Part shown: positions 40,736 through 52,700 of the stretch, piece after piece
Position numbering within the stretch: the first letter of the stretch is position 1
How the letters are laid out: each line of letters opens with the position of its first letter
Origin: Pagrus major
Taxonomy: Eukaryota; Chordata; Actinopteri; Spariformes; Sparidae
Direction of reading: 5' to 3'
DNA length: 64,000 bases
NCBI RefSeq assembly: GCF_040436345.1
Contig: NC_133220.1
Span: 6,946,436-7,010,435, forward strand
The notes under the pieces: generated by a model
Seen by the model: the letters and a program-made list of their open reading frames with translations, nothing else
Database searches by the model: none
Told to the model about the DNA's origin: nothing
Made by a program: the position numbers and the translations under genes

Positions 40736-41184
40736 ACTTTCTGGTCTTCTTCGATCCCTTTGGACGGCCTCTCCTCCTGCTGCTGATTTGCTGTTTCGCC
40801 TGCAACTCAGAGACGTCCTCCAACAGTGCGTCTCCTCTGGGAGAGTAGCTGATGGAGGACCAGGTGAGGACGGAGCCACGGTACGGCCTAAAATTAAAAA
40901 CAAATAGTAAATTAATACTATAATAATAATGCATATAGGAAATTACATTTAATGGCAAAGTAACATTGTAGTTTATCCTGTCAATCATTATTCTCTCATC
41001 ATTACTTCCCCTCATGTGATTTTCTTTCCTTCCTTTACTGCTTTTATTTGTTTATTTTATAAATCTAGATCTCGATGTCACTAATGCGACTGTTGGCTGT
41101 GTATTGTCTTAATTAATAATTAGTTTTTAAGGCAAAGAGATACTTTAATTGTACATCAGTTTTTAACCTCACACACACATACGT

Positions 41185-41222
<38 letters not shown>

Positions 41223-41966
41223 CCGTGGACACCGCTGGTCATGTAGTTAACGACGTCTCTGTAGCTGAGAGGATAATCCCACATCTGGACGTCTGTCACC
41301 TGACCATCAAAATCTGTAAATTCAATCACAGGCTCACCTGACCAGACATACTGAACACACACACACACACACACGGACACACACACACGGACACACACAG
41401 CAGATATATGATATTAGAGACATGATGAAGATTAAAGACATTAAACTGTTGATGGACCTGTAGTCAAAGCCATTTTCAGACATGGATTATTGCAGGATTC
41501 ATTTATCTATTGAGTCTGATTATCAGGCTAAAGCTACAAACATGCTGAACAAGAGAAGTTTGGTTCAGTATGCATATAAATCCTCTGTTCTCACCTGATC
41601 AGATATCAGCTTCCTGATGCTGACGTTGGAGCCACTAAACACCTGGGCCACATTCTTCATGGAGTCCAAGGTGAGGCAGACTCTGCTCCAGATGTCCGGT
41701 CCGATGTTTGACCAATATCTTGTGCTAGATGTAAAGCTCAGCGTGTCGTATGAGTTAAAGGTAAGTGTATAACCAAGACCATTGTCGCTCAGCTGCACAG
41801 GGCTGCTGGATGGACTGAGTGTGAAGATTGTTTGTACATAGTCGGTGAGGTAACGCAGACACACGGACACACCTGCAGGGATCAGTGGACATAAGTGATC
41901 AACTCTTTTAGTTGACAAAGTAAAAAACACATTGACACAGTTGTTTTGTTGTGGGATTAGAAGGGA

Positions 41967-42009
<43 letters not shown>

Positions 42010-44665
42010 CATTCTCCATCCCAGTTCTGCTCTGTTTATGATCTGCGGTCATGCAGACCAGTGCTGTCTGCCCAGCATAGAAGATAACACATGCTAAGTA
42101 AGGCAAGTGTAATAAAAAATGACTTGACATATAAAATACTCTCAGTCTATCTGCCCTCTTGTGGTCAGACTTCACTAAATGCAGCTTTAATATGGAGGAC
42201 ATGATGAAGAAAATAATTATAGCCTTTTGACGGAGGAACACTGATGGAATCTGTTCCTGTTCTGCCTCCACACGAGAACCTAAATTATATCTTCTTATAG
42301 CAGCAACATTTTGGATTTCATATCCTGACATTGTGTTTCTGTTTGGTTATGAAGGCTAGTTTGTGAATAGACTTACCTCTAGTAGAAAGTGCTGTGGTGG
42401 TGGGGTAATGCGTGTTGGTGGGGTCGGGGCGCTTGGTGGTGGTGGGGTAATGCGTGGTGGACGGGTCGGGACGCTCGGTGGTGGTGGGGTAATGCGTGGT
42501 GGTGGGGTAGGGACGCTCGGTGGTGTAGGGAGGGGTGTTCGTGTCGTAGGGACTGGTGATGTAGGAAGGAGTGTAAGGCCAAGAGGGTGGATAGAATGAA
42601 ATTCCTCCACTATCACTAGACAAAGTGAACATCTTCCCGTTTAAATTTAGTCCATGAGGTCCTGCAGAAAGAGAGAGGGAGAGATGTCAGCATATATGTA
42701 AAAAAGTGTTTTTACTTATGCATCCTATAAATGTTTCAGGGTTTTATGTGCTTGTTTTTAATCATGACACATCACATTTATATTTATGGGATAATGATTT
42801 TTTCGGCCTTATTGTTGAAACACGCATTGCCATTGGAAGAAATTCTGTCATCATCATTGGATAAGAAAGCAGGTGTTTTGGATTAAGTGCAGCAGACTTT
42901 GAGAACACCACGGCCCACAGCGTCTATCAACCATCCAACCTTACTTGCTTGGCCACCCCAGGCAAGAAGAGAGTCGGAATAAGAGCAATGCTAATCCAGT
43001 TTGGTTTAAGGCTGCTGGCTGATGTCTGGTCACAGGAAAAGGAAATGAACGCAAAATGGGACTCAGGCTGGAAAAACAATGTGAAATCAGAGACTGTTGA
43101 TGTGCCCACAGACATACTTCTTGAAGCTTGTGTGTGACAGACAGGCGCCATCCTGTGGTGTTCAGAGGATGATGCACCGATGGACAACACAGTGTTTTAA
43201 ATAAGATATACAAATGTTTTTTTCTTTTTTTTTTCTAACACTGAGGTGTCTGAAGCCATTTGATGCCAATGATGCTCATTTAAGATACATGCTACAGCTC
43301 ATTGCTTCACTGGAACTAGTTGAGGAGTTCTTTAGATTTAATTAGATTTAATAATGTCACCCTGCAGCCAATCAGAATTGAGTATTCACCCAGTCCATGG
43401 TATAATATACAACACAATAGCCTACTGCATTAATCAGAGTGAATTGTCTTGTAGCATTATTTAAGTAGAAGTTTGGTGACAAACTAAATTTTTGTTATTT
43501 TCAACAAATCTCAAAAAGACCAAAAACAGAACCCTGTGGGTCGTTTCAATACTTTCTGTCTTCTCTCCTCTGCCTCCCACTGAGTACGTAAAAGTTTAAA
43601 AAACACATCGTAAATTTATAGTTTTCATTTTTAAAAATGCTCAGTAATTTTTCTAAAACAGCTGGTTCCTATAGTTTTTCCGCAAGCATCATTGTAACAT
43701 TAGAGAATAGTGCATTTGTTGGGGACTATTTTCTGCAGTGGATTAATACACATTTGGTGCTCCAGTGAGTATTTTTAGCAGCGGGATGGTCAATGAGTGT
43801 GTGTGTGTCTCAATGATGTGTTTTTGGAGCTCTATAAATGCTGTAAAAAATTGATGTTTTGCAGTTAGTGTGTGAGAAATCAACTTCTGCTTTAACTGAA
43901 AATAATACAAATGTCGACACACAGGCTTGTCAGTCAAACTCTGATATTGGAATGCGGCCAAACTGGCATTGCAAAACAACCATCATAAAGTGGAAGTAAA
44001 ATGGTTTCTTTTGTTTCTGATGGTTTTGTGTCACCACTATCCCTGAGTATAAGTCACCGATTACACTGACTCTCCCTACTGTAACAAAGTCACTCTTTGT
44101 GCACTGATTTGAGAATTTTTAAAATAGGTCATTTCACTTTATACTTGTAGGCCGGGGCGAGCGGTTAGTGAACTGTAAAACAATACGTAACAATGCAATT
44201 AGGGCTTGGCCATATATCATTATTATATCGCTATAATGATCTGAGCTTGTCCTGCACATCGTCTTAGATTTTGGATATCATTACATCATGATATGGCATA
44301 AGTCTTGCATTTTCCTGGTTTTAAAGGCTGCATACAGTAAATTGATGTCATGTCCATAGCTCTTTTTATTTATATTGTATTGTAGATTAATCGGCCTAAT
44401 TATTATATATATTATATATATTATATTATATATATTCTTTTTTTGTTTTGTCATTTTGAGTAGCCCCTCAGTTTCATTTGTGATGGCATAACTGGACAAT
44501 ATTGTCATTGGCAGCAACACAAAAAAAATAATTGTGAGGTCGTTTTTCATGCAGAACATGAGGCATAATAAAATTATTTATCCAAAAAAACTCGAAGTTG
44601 AAACACATGACCTGTTTTTCTACCACACACACAAACACGCACACACACACGCACACACACACGCG

Positions 44666-44707
<42 letters not shown>

Positions 44708-44969
44708 CATTCACTTATGTACTTTCTGGACATGTTGCAGTGTGAGTTCCTCTGAATAAAAGTGTGGTTGTGTGTTGTTTATATAAGATGCATTTTACCA
44801 GGAAGTCATTTATGTTTATTTGTATTTTAAAAAAATATATTTTAAATTAATTTTGGTGTGTGTGCTCACCTGGTGTCGTCAAACTTGTCGTTGGTTTTGG
44901 AGATGCTACGTTCACCAGTGCTGAAATCACTGCCATCACCAGAGGAGCATGAACCAGCTTCATCTTCAT
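40731..44969 (-). CDS. Pentraxin-like gene B with mucin-like insertion
   Basis: Second paralogue. Coding exons on the minus strand: 44870-44969, 42377-42661, 41595-41872, 41223-41350, 40731-40887; phases join to 948 nt, 315 residues. The signal peptide matches that of A. Exon 2 keeps LNLNGKMFTL but its Thr/Pro segment holds three 14-residue repeats (ERPYPTTTHYPTTT, ERPDPSTTHYPTTT and a KRPDP variant) in place of A's 12-residue unit. Exon 3 keeps both disulfide cysteines and lacks four residues of A after DYVQT. Exon 4 is nearly identical to A apart from YRDVVNYM. The basic tail RRRGRPKGSKKTRKF is the end of the protein: A's acidic last 14 residues are missing, and a short ctttactttt tandem repeat lies just beyond the stop. 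The short calcium loop is shared with A. Confidence 0.85.
41190..41373 (-). repeat. UG-repeat tracts flanking exon 4 of gene B
   Basis: (TG)n on the gene's strand right after the donor (about 41190-41219) and right before the acceptor (about 41354-41373). Confidence 0.9.
41969..42003 (+). repeat. (TA)n microsatellite, intron 2 of gene B
   Basis: A run of about 17 TA units. It replaces roughly 300 bp found at the matching place in gene A (34560-34860). Confidence 0.9.
42406..42531 (-). repeat. 42-bp coding minisatellite, 3 units (gene B)
   Basis: Units begin at 42406, 42448 and 42490, each 42 bp (14 residues), with more divergence between units than in gene A. The shared core codes for THYPTTT. 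Confidence 0.85.
44625..44704 (+). repeat. (CA)n/(CG)n microsatellite, intron 1 of gene B
   Basis: A compound CA run with a cgcgcgcgcg core, which could form left-handed DNA. It is the counterpart of 37472-37543 in gene A. Confidence 0.85.
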
Positions 44970-46139
44970 CCTCGCTTGGCTGATCAGAGTCTCTGCAGAA
45001 GTGTCTGTGTGTCCTCACTGTGTGAAAGTGTTTATCCGTCTGCACTTCCTTCCAACACTTTCATTTCCTGGTTTCATTTCTCCCCCAGTCCGTCTCTGAT
45101 TCAGTCACACTCCACTTTTCTCTCCCACCAGTGTTGTTTTAGCTCAATAACAGTCCAGTCTTTTACATGCTATCATCTGTATGCTGGTGTGTAAGTGGTA
45201 CAGGACAGGAGAAAATGAAGAGAGCGGGTCTCTTGTCTACATGATCACTCATTGGCTGTTGTAGGCTCTAGGGCGGACATAGAAGCTCCTATCTGATCAA
45301 ATGAGCTGCAAATCAAACGACTGCAATCTCCGGATCTCTGGTGTAGAGGGATTATGTCATCTGCTGTGAAATCTATTTTGATGAGTCTTCTTGCAAATAA
45401 AAGCATGACATATGTACATATACAGTATATGTGTGTGTGCATGTGTGTATATACGTATATGTATAAACATATATTATTATTAATAATAATAATTAAAAAC
45501 TTTCCTGGAACCAGAAATGAACATACGCCCCGAGAGCAGGATGAGTCATCAACATTTTTAATGGTTTTCCAGGAAGTTACAAACTCTAAAATACCATAAA
45601 ACACCTTCAAAACAGCTGTTTTTAACACCGTTAGGCCTGATACTGCCGTATATGTGAGATATGGAGCAAGACATATGTGATTTAAACACTAAACTGCAAA
45701 ATGCTCCATTATGTTCACCGGATAGCTGCTAACTATGTCTGTCTGTATGACCATCAGAATCAGCACAATGCAGCTACAATGTGAACTGTAGAGCTTCGTT
45801 ACTCCTTTTTAAAATTTGACAAACGAAAATCATTAATACAAATCTTTAAATAGCTACGTGATATTTTATTTCTACCCCTAAAGAGTGTGAGATCCATCCT
45901 AAGTTAATAAACTTGGGAAAAACAAATACACTGAAAAGAACAATATAAAGTCAAAGATGTTATTAAAAGTTCATTCTGGAAATATAATCACATACGTTTA
46001 TCAAATCAGCGATGTTTGAATTTCATTAATGATTAACTATTGATTGGATAAATGCTCAAATGATCATTCTTGTTGAGGAAATCACGATGAAGATGAAGAG
46101 CAGAGGATACAGCTTTTCACACACACACCTCTGTATGTT

Positions 46140-46583
46140 TCATTCAAGGTGATTTCCTTTTCCCTCTTCTCTTTCCTCCACATTAACAAACTTTCTGGTC
46201 TTCTTCCCTCCCTTTGGTCGAAGGCCTCTCCTCCTGCTGCTGATTTGCTGTTTCGCCTGCCACTCATAGACGTCCTCCAACAGTGCGTCTCGTCTGGGAG
46301 AGTAGCTGATGGAGGACCAGGTGAGGACGGAGCCACGGTACGGCCTAAAATAAAAAACAAATAGTAAATTAATGGCAAAGTAACATTGTGGTATATCCTG
46401 TCAATCATTATTCTCTCATCATTAATTCCCCTCATGTGATTTTCTTACCTTCCTTTACAGCTTTTATTTGTTTATTTTATAAATCTAGATCTCGATGTCA
46501 CTAATGCGACTGTCAGCTGTGTAGTCTTTATAATTAGTTTTTAAGGCAAAGAGATACTTTAATTGTTTGTACAACAGTTTTAA

Positions 46584-46622
<39 letters not shown>

Positions 46623-46753
46623 CCGTGGACACCGCTGGTCATGTAATTGAAGACTTCTCTGTAGCTGAGAGGATAATCCCACACCTGGACGTCTGTCACC
46701 TGACCATCAAAACCTGTAAATTCAATCACAGGTTCACCTGACCAGACATACTG

Positions 46754-46787
<34 letters not shown>

Positions 46788-48721
46788 GACACACACGGAC
46801 ACACACAGCAGATATATGATATTAGAGACATGATGAAGATTAAAGACATTGAACTGTCGATGGACCTGTAGTCAAAGCGATTTTCAGACATGGATTATTG
46901 CAGGATTCATTTATCTGCTCAGTCTGATTATCAGGCTAAAGCTACAAACATGCTGAACAAGAGAAGTTTGGTTCAGTATGCATATAAATCCTCTGTTCTC
47001 ACCTGAATAGGTATCACCTTCCTGATGCTGATGTTGGAGCCACTAAACACCTGGGCCACATTCTTCATGGAGTCCAAGGTGAGGCAGACTCTGCTCCAGA
47101 TGTCCGGTCCGATGTTTGACCAGAATCTTATGCTAGGTTTCAAGGTCAGCGTGTTGTAACTGTATGAGTTAAAGCTTAGTGTATAACCACCGACTTGATC
47201 GATGTACACCTGCACAGGGCTGCTGGATGGACTGAGTGTGAAGATGCTGGGGTTACTTGTTTGTACATAGTCGGTGAGGTAACGCAGACACACGGACACA
47301 CCTGCAGGGATCAGTGGACAGAAGTGATCAACTCTTTTAGTTGACAAAGTTTTAAAAAACACATTGACACAGTTGTTTTGTTGTTTAAGAACATGAATAA
47401 AAAAGGACAATTTGTAATGCAGCTGGTATCAGTGTTCAGATATTCTGTCATGCTTCAAGTCAGCCTTGGCTTCTTCAATATGAAACCTTAAAGGGGATGT
47501 GACTTGCACGTACTCGTTCCTCTGGAGGTAGTGTCATTTCTCATTGATCAGCTGGAGGCAGCATGTATACAAACTACCCAGCATAGCTACTGACAGTCCT
47601 ATCTTTCTACATAGAGTTTGCCTTTGATTATGATCAATAATCAATAAAGATGATGACAACAGCTCTGTTTGACTGCATATGAGCCCTTTCCACATTATAA
47701 CTATATAATGAAAAATATCTTTTTATAACAATAAAAGTTTCAGGTCATAACGTGCAGCAGCAATACACTTATTAAAGATATTAATAAGTAACTGTGTAAC
47801 TGCCTCTGTGTGATCGGAGCCTTGTCAGCTGTCTGATCTTCACTGCGCATGTGCAACTCTCTCAACAGAGATCAGAAAGAAGTGAGATGTCTCACTCCTT
47901 GGCAACATCTGTTTTTCAACACCAGATGAAAAAACGTCCTTAATTCAGAATATTATTGATGAAGAATTATAATACAAGTTTGCCATGTTACAGATGTAAT
48001 CTGAGGTATATGATATGCTGCTTTCTACTGTTCCCTGTTTTATGTGACACACAAGGAAAAAATCAACAGACAGGCAATGTGAAAAGAGTGAAGAGGTTAA
48101 CCCGGGTTAAAAAACCTGCGTATGCAGGCTAACTTTGGTGTAAAAGTGGTATAAGTTGATCTGCCCCCTTGTGGTCAGAAATCACTTACTGCAGCTTTGA
48201 TCTTGAAAACTTAATGACGAACATAATTCTAGCCTTTTGACGGGGAAACGTTGTGATGACTTCTGGTCCAGTTCTGCCTCTTTTCCACACAAGAATCTAA
48301 ATTATCTCATCTTATAGCAGCACGTCTTAACAGGAGAAAAATATCTGGGAGCAAATGTGTACAATAAAATATCATTTTGGATTTCATATCCTTACATTGT
48401 GTTTCTGTTTGGTTACGAAGGCCGGTTTGTGGTTAGACTTACTTCTAGTAGAAGGTGCTGTGGTCCAGGGATAGGAGGTAGAGGTGGGTACGTCGGTAGT
48501 GGTGTAGTAGGGACTGCTGGTGTAGGAAGGAGTGGAAGGCCAAGAGGTTGGGGAAAAATAGGGTGGATAGAATGAAATTCCTCCTCCATTATAAGACAAA
48601 GTAAACATCTTCCCTTTTAAATTCATTCCTTGAGGTCCTGCAGAAAGAGAGAGGGAGAGATAACACACAAACCAGTTGTCATTTTAACTAACAAGCTCAA
48701 AAACTGAAAAAAAGGTTTTCC

Positions 48722-48765
<44 letters not shown>

Positions 48766-48913
48766 GTGAGTTCATGTATGTGTATGTGTGCTCACCTGGT
48801 GTCGTCCACGTTGTCGCTGGTTTGGTCTTACGTCTCTGTGTTGCCAATGCTACATTCACCAGTGCTGAAATCACTGCCATCACCAGAGGAGCATGAACCA
48901 GCTTCATCTTCAT
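46140..48913 (-). CDS. Pentraxin-like gene C, short mucin-like segment
   Basis: Third paralogue. Coding exons on the minus strand: 48796-48913, 48443-48637, 47003-47301, 46623-46750, 46140-46344; phases join to 945 nt, 314 residues. The signal peptide is followed by a longer mature N-terminus (ATQRRKTKPATTWTTP). Exon 2 keeps MNLKGKMFTL and a Pro/Ser/Tyr/Thr-rich segment but no tandem repeat. Exon 3 keeps both cysteines, with a changed stretch (VYIDQVGGYTLSFNSYSYNT). Exon 4 has GFDGQVTDVQVWDYPLSY. The tail reads RRRGLRPKGGKKTRKF: two codons inserted relative to A split the GRP core. It ends NVEEREEGKGNHLE, two residues beyond A's reading. The exon 2 donor uses tagaa|gtaag in place of agag|gtaag. 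Confidence 0.83.
46590..46784 (-). repeat. UG-repeat tracts flanking exon 4 of gene C
   Basis: (TG)n on the gene's strand after the donor (about 46590-46619) and before the acceptor (about 46754-46784), as in A and B. Confidence 0.9.
48722..48763 (+). repeat. (AC)n microsatellite, intron 1 of gene C
   Basis: About 20 AC units inside the short first intron. Confidence 0.9.
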
Positions 48914-49740
48914 CCTCGCTCGGCTGATCAGAGTCTCTGCAGAAGCGTCTGTGTGTCCTCACTGTGTGAGAGGGTTTATCCGTCTGCTGGCTGCACGTCC
49001 TTCCTACACTCTCATTTCCTGGGTCTGACATCAGCAGCCACTTTAAGTTTCATTTCTGTGTAAACAAGAAAGTCCCACTCCCCTTTTGTCTCCCACCAGT
49101 GTTGCTCAATAACAGTCCAGTCTTTTACATTCACTCTTGTACTGTACTTACTTATGTATTTTTACAGTTTTGAGGTACTTAAGAATTTATTTATCTTATT
49201 CCTGGACTCTTCTGTAAAATTATCCTTAAACACATTTCCCCAGTCCGGCCCAAAGTAAATTAAAAGCTGTTGTTGAACCATTTGGAGTACATGCATGGTT
49301 TTGTAATGCTTGTTTTTCAAAGGTGATTTTCAGGTGGCTGGCAAAAAAAATGCCATTTAATGACATCAGAATACCCCTGCCTGAGAGTAACATTGGATTT
49401 CCATATTTACACTAACTTTATGCATATAATATGTAAAAAAACAAACAAATGCTGAGGTGGCAAACACAGCCTAAAACAGCCTATTCAAAAAGCAAAATGC
49501 ATAAAACTACATAAACCTGCATAATTTCCAAGTTTGGGGCTTTAAAAACTGATATAAATTATATATTACTGGATTTGAAATCTCATTGACAACATGATGC
49601 ATCTATCATCCGTAGGCTGCTGTGTAAGTGGCTCAGGAAAGGTGAGAAAGAAGAGAGTGGGTCTCTTGTCTACATGATCGCTTATTGGCTTTTGTAGACT
49701 CTAAGACAGGCATAGAAGCTCCTATATACTGTATATATAT

Positions 49741-52700
49741 TCCTCTTCTTCTTCTTTTTATTATTATTATTCTTATTAATAGTAATTATAACAATAATAA
49801 TAAACTTTATTCATAACACCAGCCATCTTTCTCAAAAGATATGCACCACAAAAGACTTTACAAAATGACATTTGTGGCCCCTTCGTGCTGCACATACATA
49901 TAACATACAAACATTTAAATTAGAATAAAATAAAATAGAATGAAAAACAATTCAAACTAACATATACTGTTCTTACATAACTATATACATTGATAAAATG
50001 AGGAGGAAGAGTTGAGGAAAAGAAGCGGCTCTGCAGAGTGAACAGGCCCAGGCTTTTTCACATTATTTATCATCTGTCAATAAACCAGATAAAGTTTACG
50101 ATACAGACAAGTCAGATATAGTTCATGGAGTGTTGCACAATCATCAATGTCTTAACAAACTACATGATGGAAACCAGATCATTCAGAGAGATGTGTGCAG
50201 CAAAGAGGATGTCTCACTTCGCTGTGAACCACAAAACACACCACAGTCTGCTCTCTGTGTGACAGAGACACCACCAAAGTCACGTCCTTTGTATTTTTCT
50301 GGGAATTCGAGTATAAATACTTTAATCATGTTGTATTTAGGAAAAAGTACAAATAGCATTCAGAAAATACAACTGAACAGTTCACCCGATTAAAATTCAG
50401 ATAATAAAAAAGGTTGAGGCTTTGTCGTGGGGATGGTTTTGATCGATGGCCTCGTGTTTACAGAGCTGTGTGTCAACTTCTCTTTTCACGGATGTTTGCA
50501 GAAGCCGCACACAATCACAAACTGGTAGTAATGTGATATTAACATCCATCATCCTTCAGTTCATTTCTGTCAGCATTTTAGAAAAGATGTGTTGGCAAAA
50601 TCCCTTCAAATGAATCTACAAAACACATTGTTATTTTTTTAATATTAATAATGATTATTACTGTTATTTGTTTGCTCGCTGAGCGTTAGATGAGGAGATC
50701 AATTCCACTCAATAACAAGCAAATAAGAGTTTCTCACAAAAGGTTTTTCTTTACTAGGGAAAGATCGTCATCATGGTTTAAAGAAACCAACGTTGAATGT
50801 AAAACAGAAAACAAACAGTCAAAGTCTAACATTTTATTGATCCCTCCATCCACCTGGTCCTCCAGCCTCTGTGGCTCTGTAACGCCACACTACTTCCTCT
50901 TTTGTCAACTTTATGGCCTCTAGAGGACTTTAACATAAACAAATGTTATTTGCCTTTTGCTTAAATGTCCCACGCTGTTGTTTTCCTTGGAAGAATAATC
51001 TCTCAACATTAACTGTACTGTGTTTTAGTGTTTTTATATTACCAAAAGATTTTTCAGCTAATCAAATCACTACTAAGTAACCACCACCTAGACCAATGGA
51101 TCTCAAACTTTTTTAAGTCAAGAAAAAAAACAAAAAAAACAACAACATACCGCATAAGACACATCTGTTTTTATTCTAGTTTACTGCTTCTTCTATTTTA
51201 TATGAATTTTTTTTTTAATGAAAATTCAGCATTTCTTTTCTATAGCTTCCATGTCATGTGACCCAGTGACTCCAAACCAAGGCTTAGGCTTATAAGATTG
51301 GTTGATTAATCAATTTATTGATGATCAGTTATTGGAAAAAATGAATCTGTGACTGTTTTTACAGTGATAGAATGTAAGTACGTTTACTCAAGTAAGTACA
51401 GTTACTCAATTACAATTTTGAGGTAGTTGTGCTTTACTTGAGTATTTATGTTTTATGCAGCCACAAAATATATTAATTTAATCAAGTAAAAAAATTCAGA
51501 TTAACGCAAAAAGAAAAATTATTCTCAGTTAAAATTGTATAAACCTCAACAAGAATAAAATGCTCTCTAAATAGTATTGCATCAGTGATAATTAGCCTAT
51601 CTACTGCTATACTATATAAATTTACATAGTACTTTAATTAAGCACAATTTTGAGGTACTTGTACTTACTTGATAAATTCCATTACATGCTACTTTTTACT
51701 TAAACTTCACTCCATGTCATAGATAAATATGTTTTAATCCACTGTATATATTTGACTGCTTTAGTTTATTTACAGTTTCAGCTTATTAATACAAACTATA
51801 ATCAACTGATGATGCATTTTTATATGTCAGGATGAGATTGTATTCAAATTGTAAATTCACAAGACATCCAGCAGTGTGGAAAATAATTAAAATTAGCTCC
51901 ATCTTTACCAGCTGCTACATTAAAGTTATAACACATTGATTCATCAATATTCATAATACAACAATATATTATATACATTTGAAGAGCTTACTTGTATATT
52001 TAGAGACTTTTTTTGAATGCCGGACTTTTGCTTGTAATATTCGTAGCCAAAATTTCTACACTATGGTGTTGTTACTTAATTAAAGGATCTGAGTTTCCTC
52101 CACTACTAACAGAGGTGTAGTGGGGAGTTGGGGAAGCTTTGTTACTAACTTTTGCCACAAGAGGGTGTGTTAGCGCTGGGCCTGAGCTCCTGTCAGGACC
52201 AAACCAATAGATGATGTCACACCTTGCTTTATCTTTCTTTATATAGGTCAATCTATATCATAAAGCCAATGACTAAAACACAATCAAGTGCAGTCATGAG
52301 ACAACAGATGAACAGAAAGGACCATGGACAGTAATGTACTTTAAAGTATACATTTTTGCAGAATAACGGCAAAAGAATAAAATCATAATTCTGTTTTTTT
52401 TCCAAATGTGCTACATTTGCATTTTTATTTTGATCTTTTTTTAAATGGTTTGTTGTTTTTGTCTCACAACTGACAAAGAAACATGAATTATTAGAGTATG
52501 AAAGAAACCTCAGAGAGGATTTAAAGATGGCTCACTAAAGAATCATACAGACCAATAAGCTTTTTACACTGGTTGATTTATATACAGATTTTAACATGGT
52601 GCTGTAAAAATGTATACAAAGGGGCTTATATACATACTTTTATACAGACTAATTTGAAAGATGTGTGAGCCTCCTTTCCTAACAGAGGGGGAACAGTATC

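Larger units (their letters stand above)
45515..49740. repeat. Tandem duplication unit C (pentraxin-like gene C)
   Basis: Third unit, about 4.2 kb. It is shorter mainly because intron 1 is about 160 bp where A and B have over 1.6 kb. Intron 2 instead holds about 0.7 kb of unrelated sequence (about 47430-48160). The upstream edge (49600-49720, gggtctcttgtctacatgat) still matches A and B but with more changes, so C is the older branch. Confidence 0.8.
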
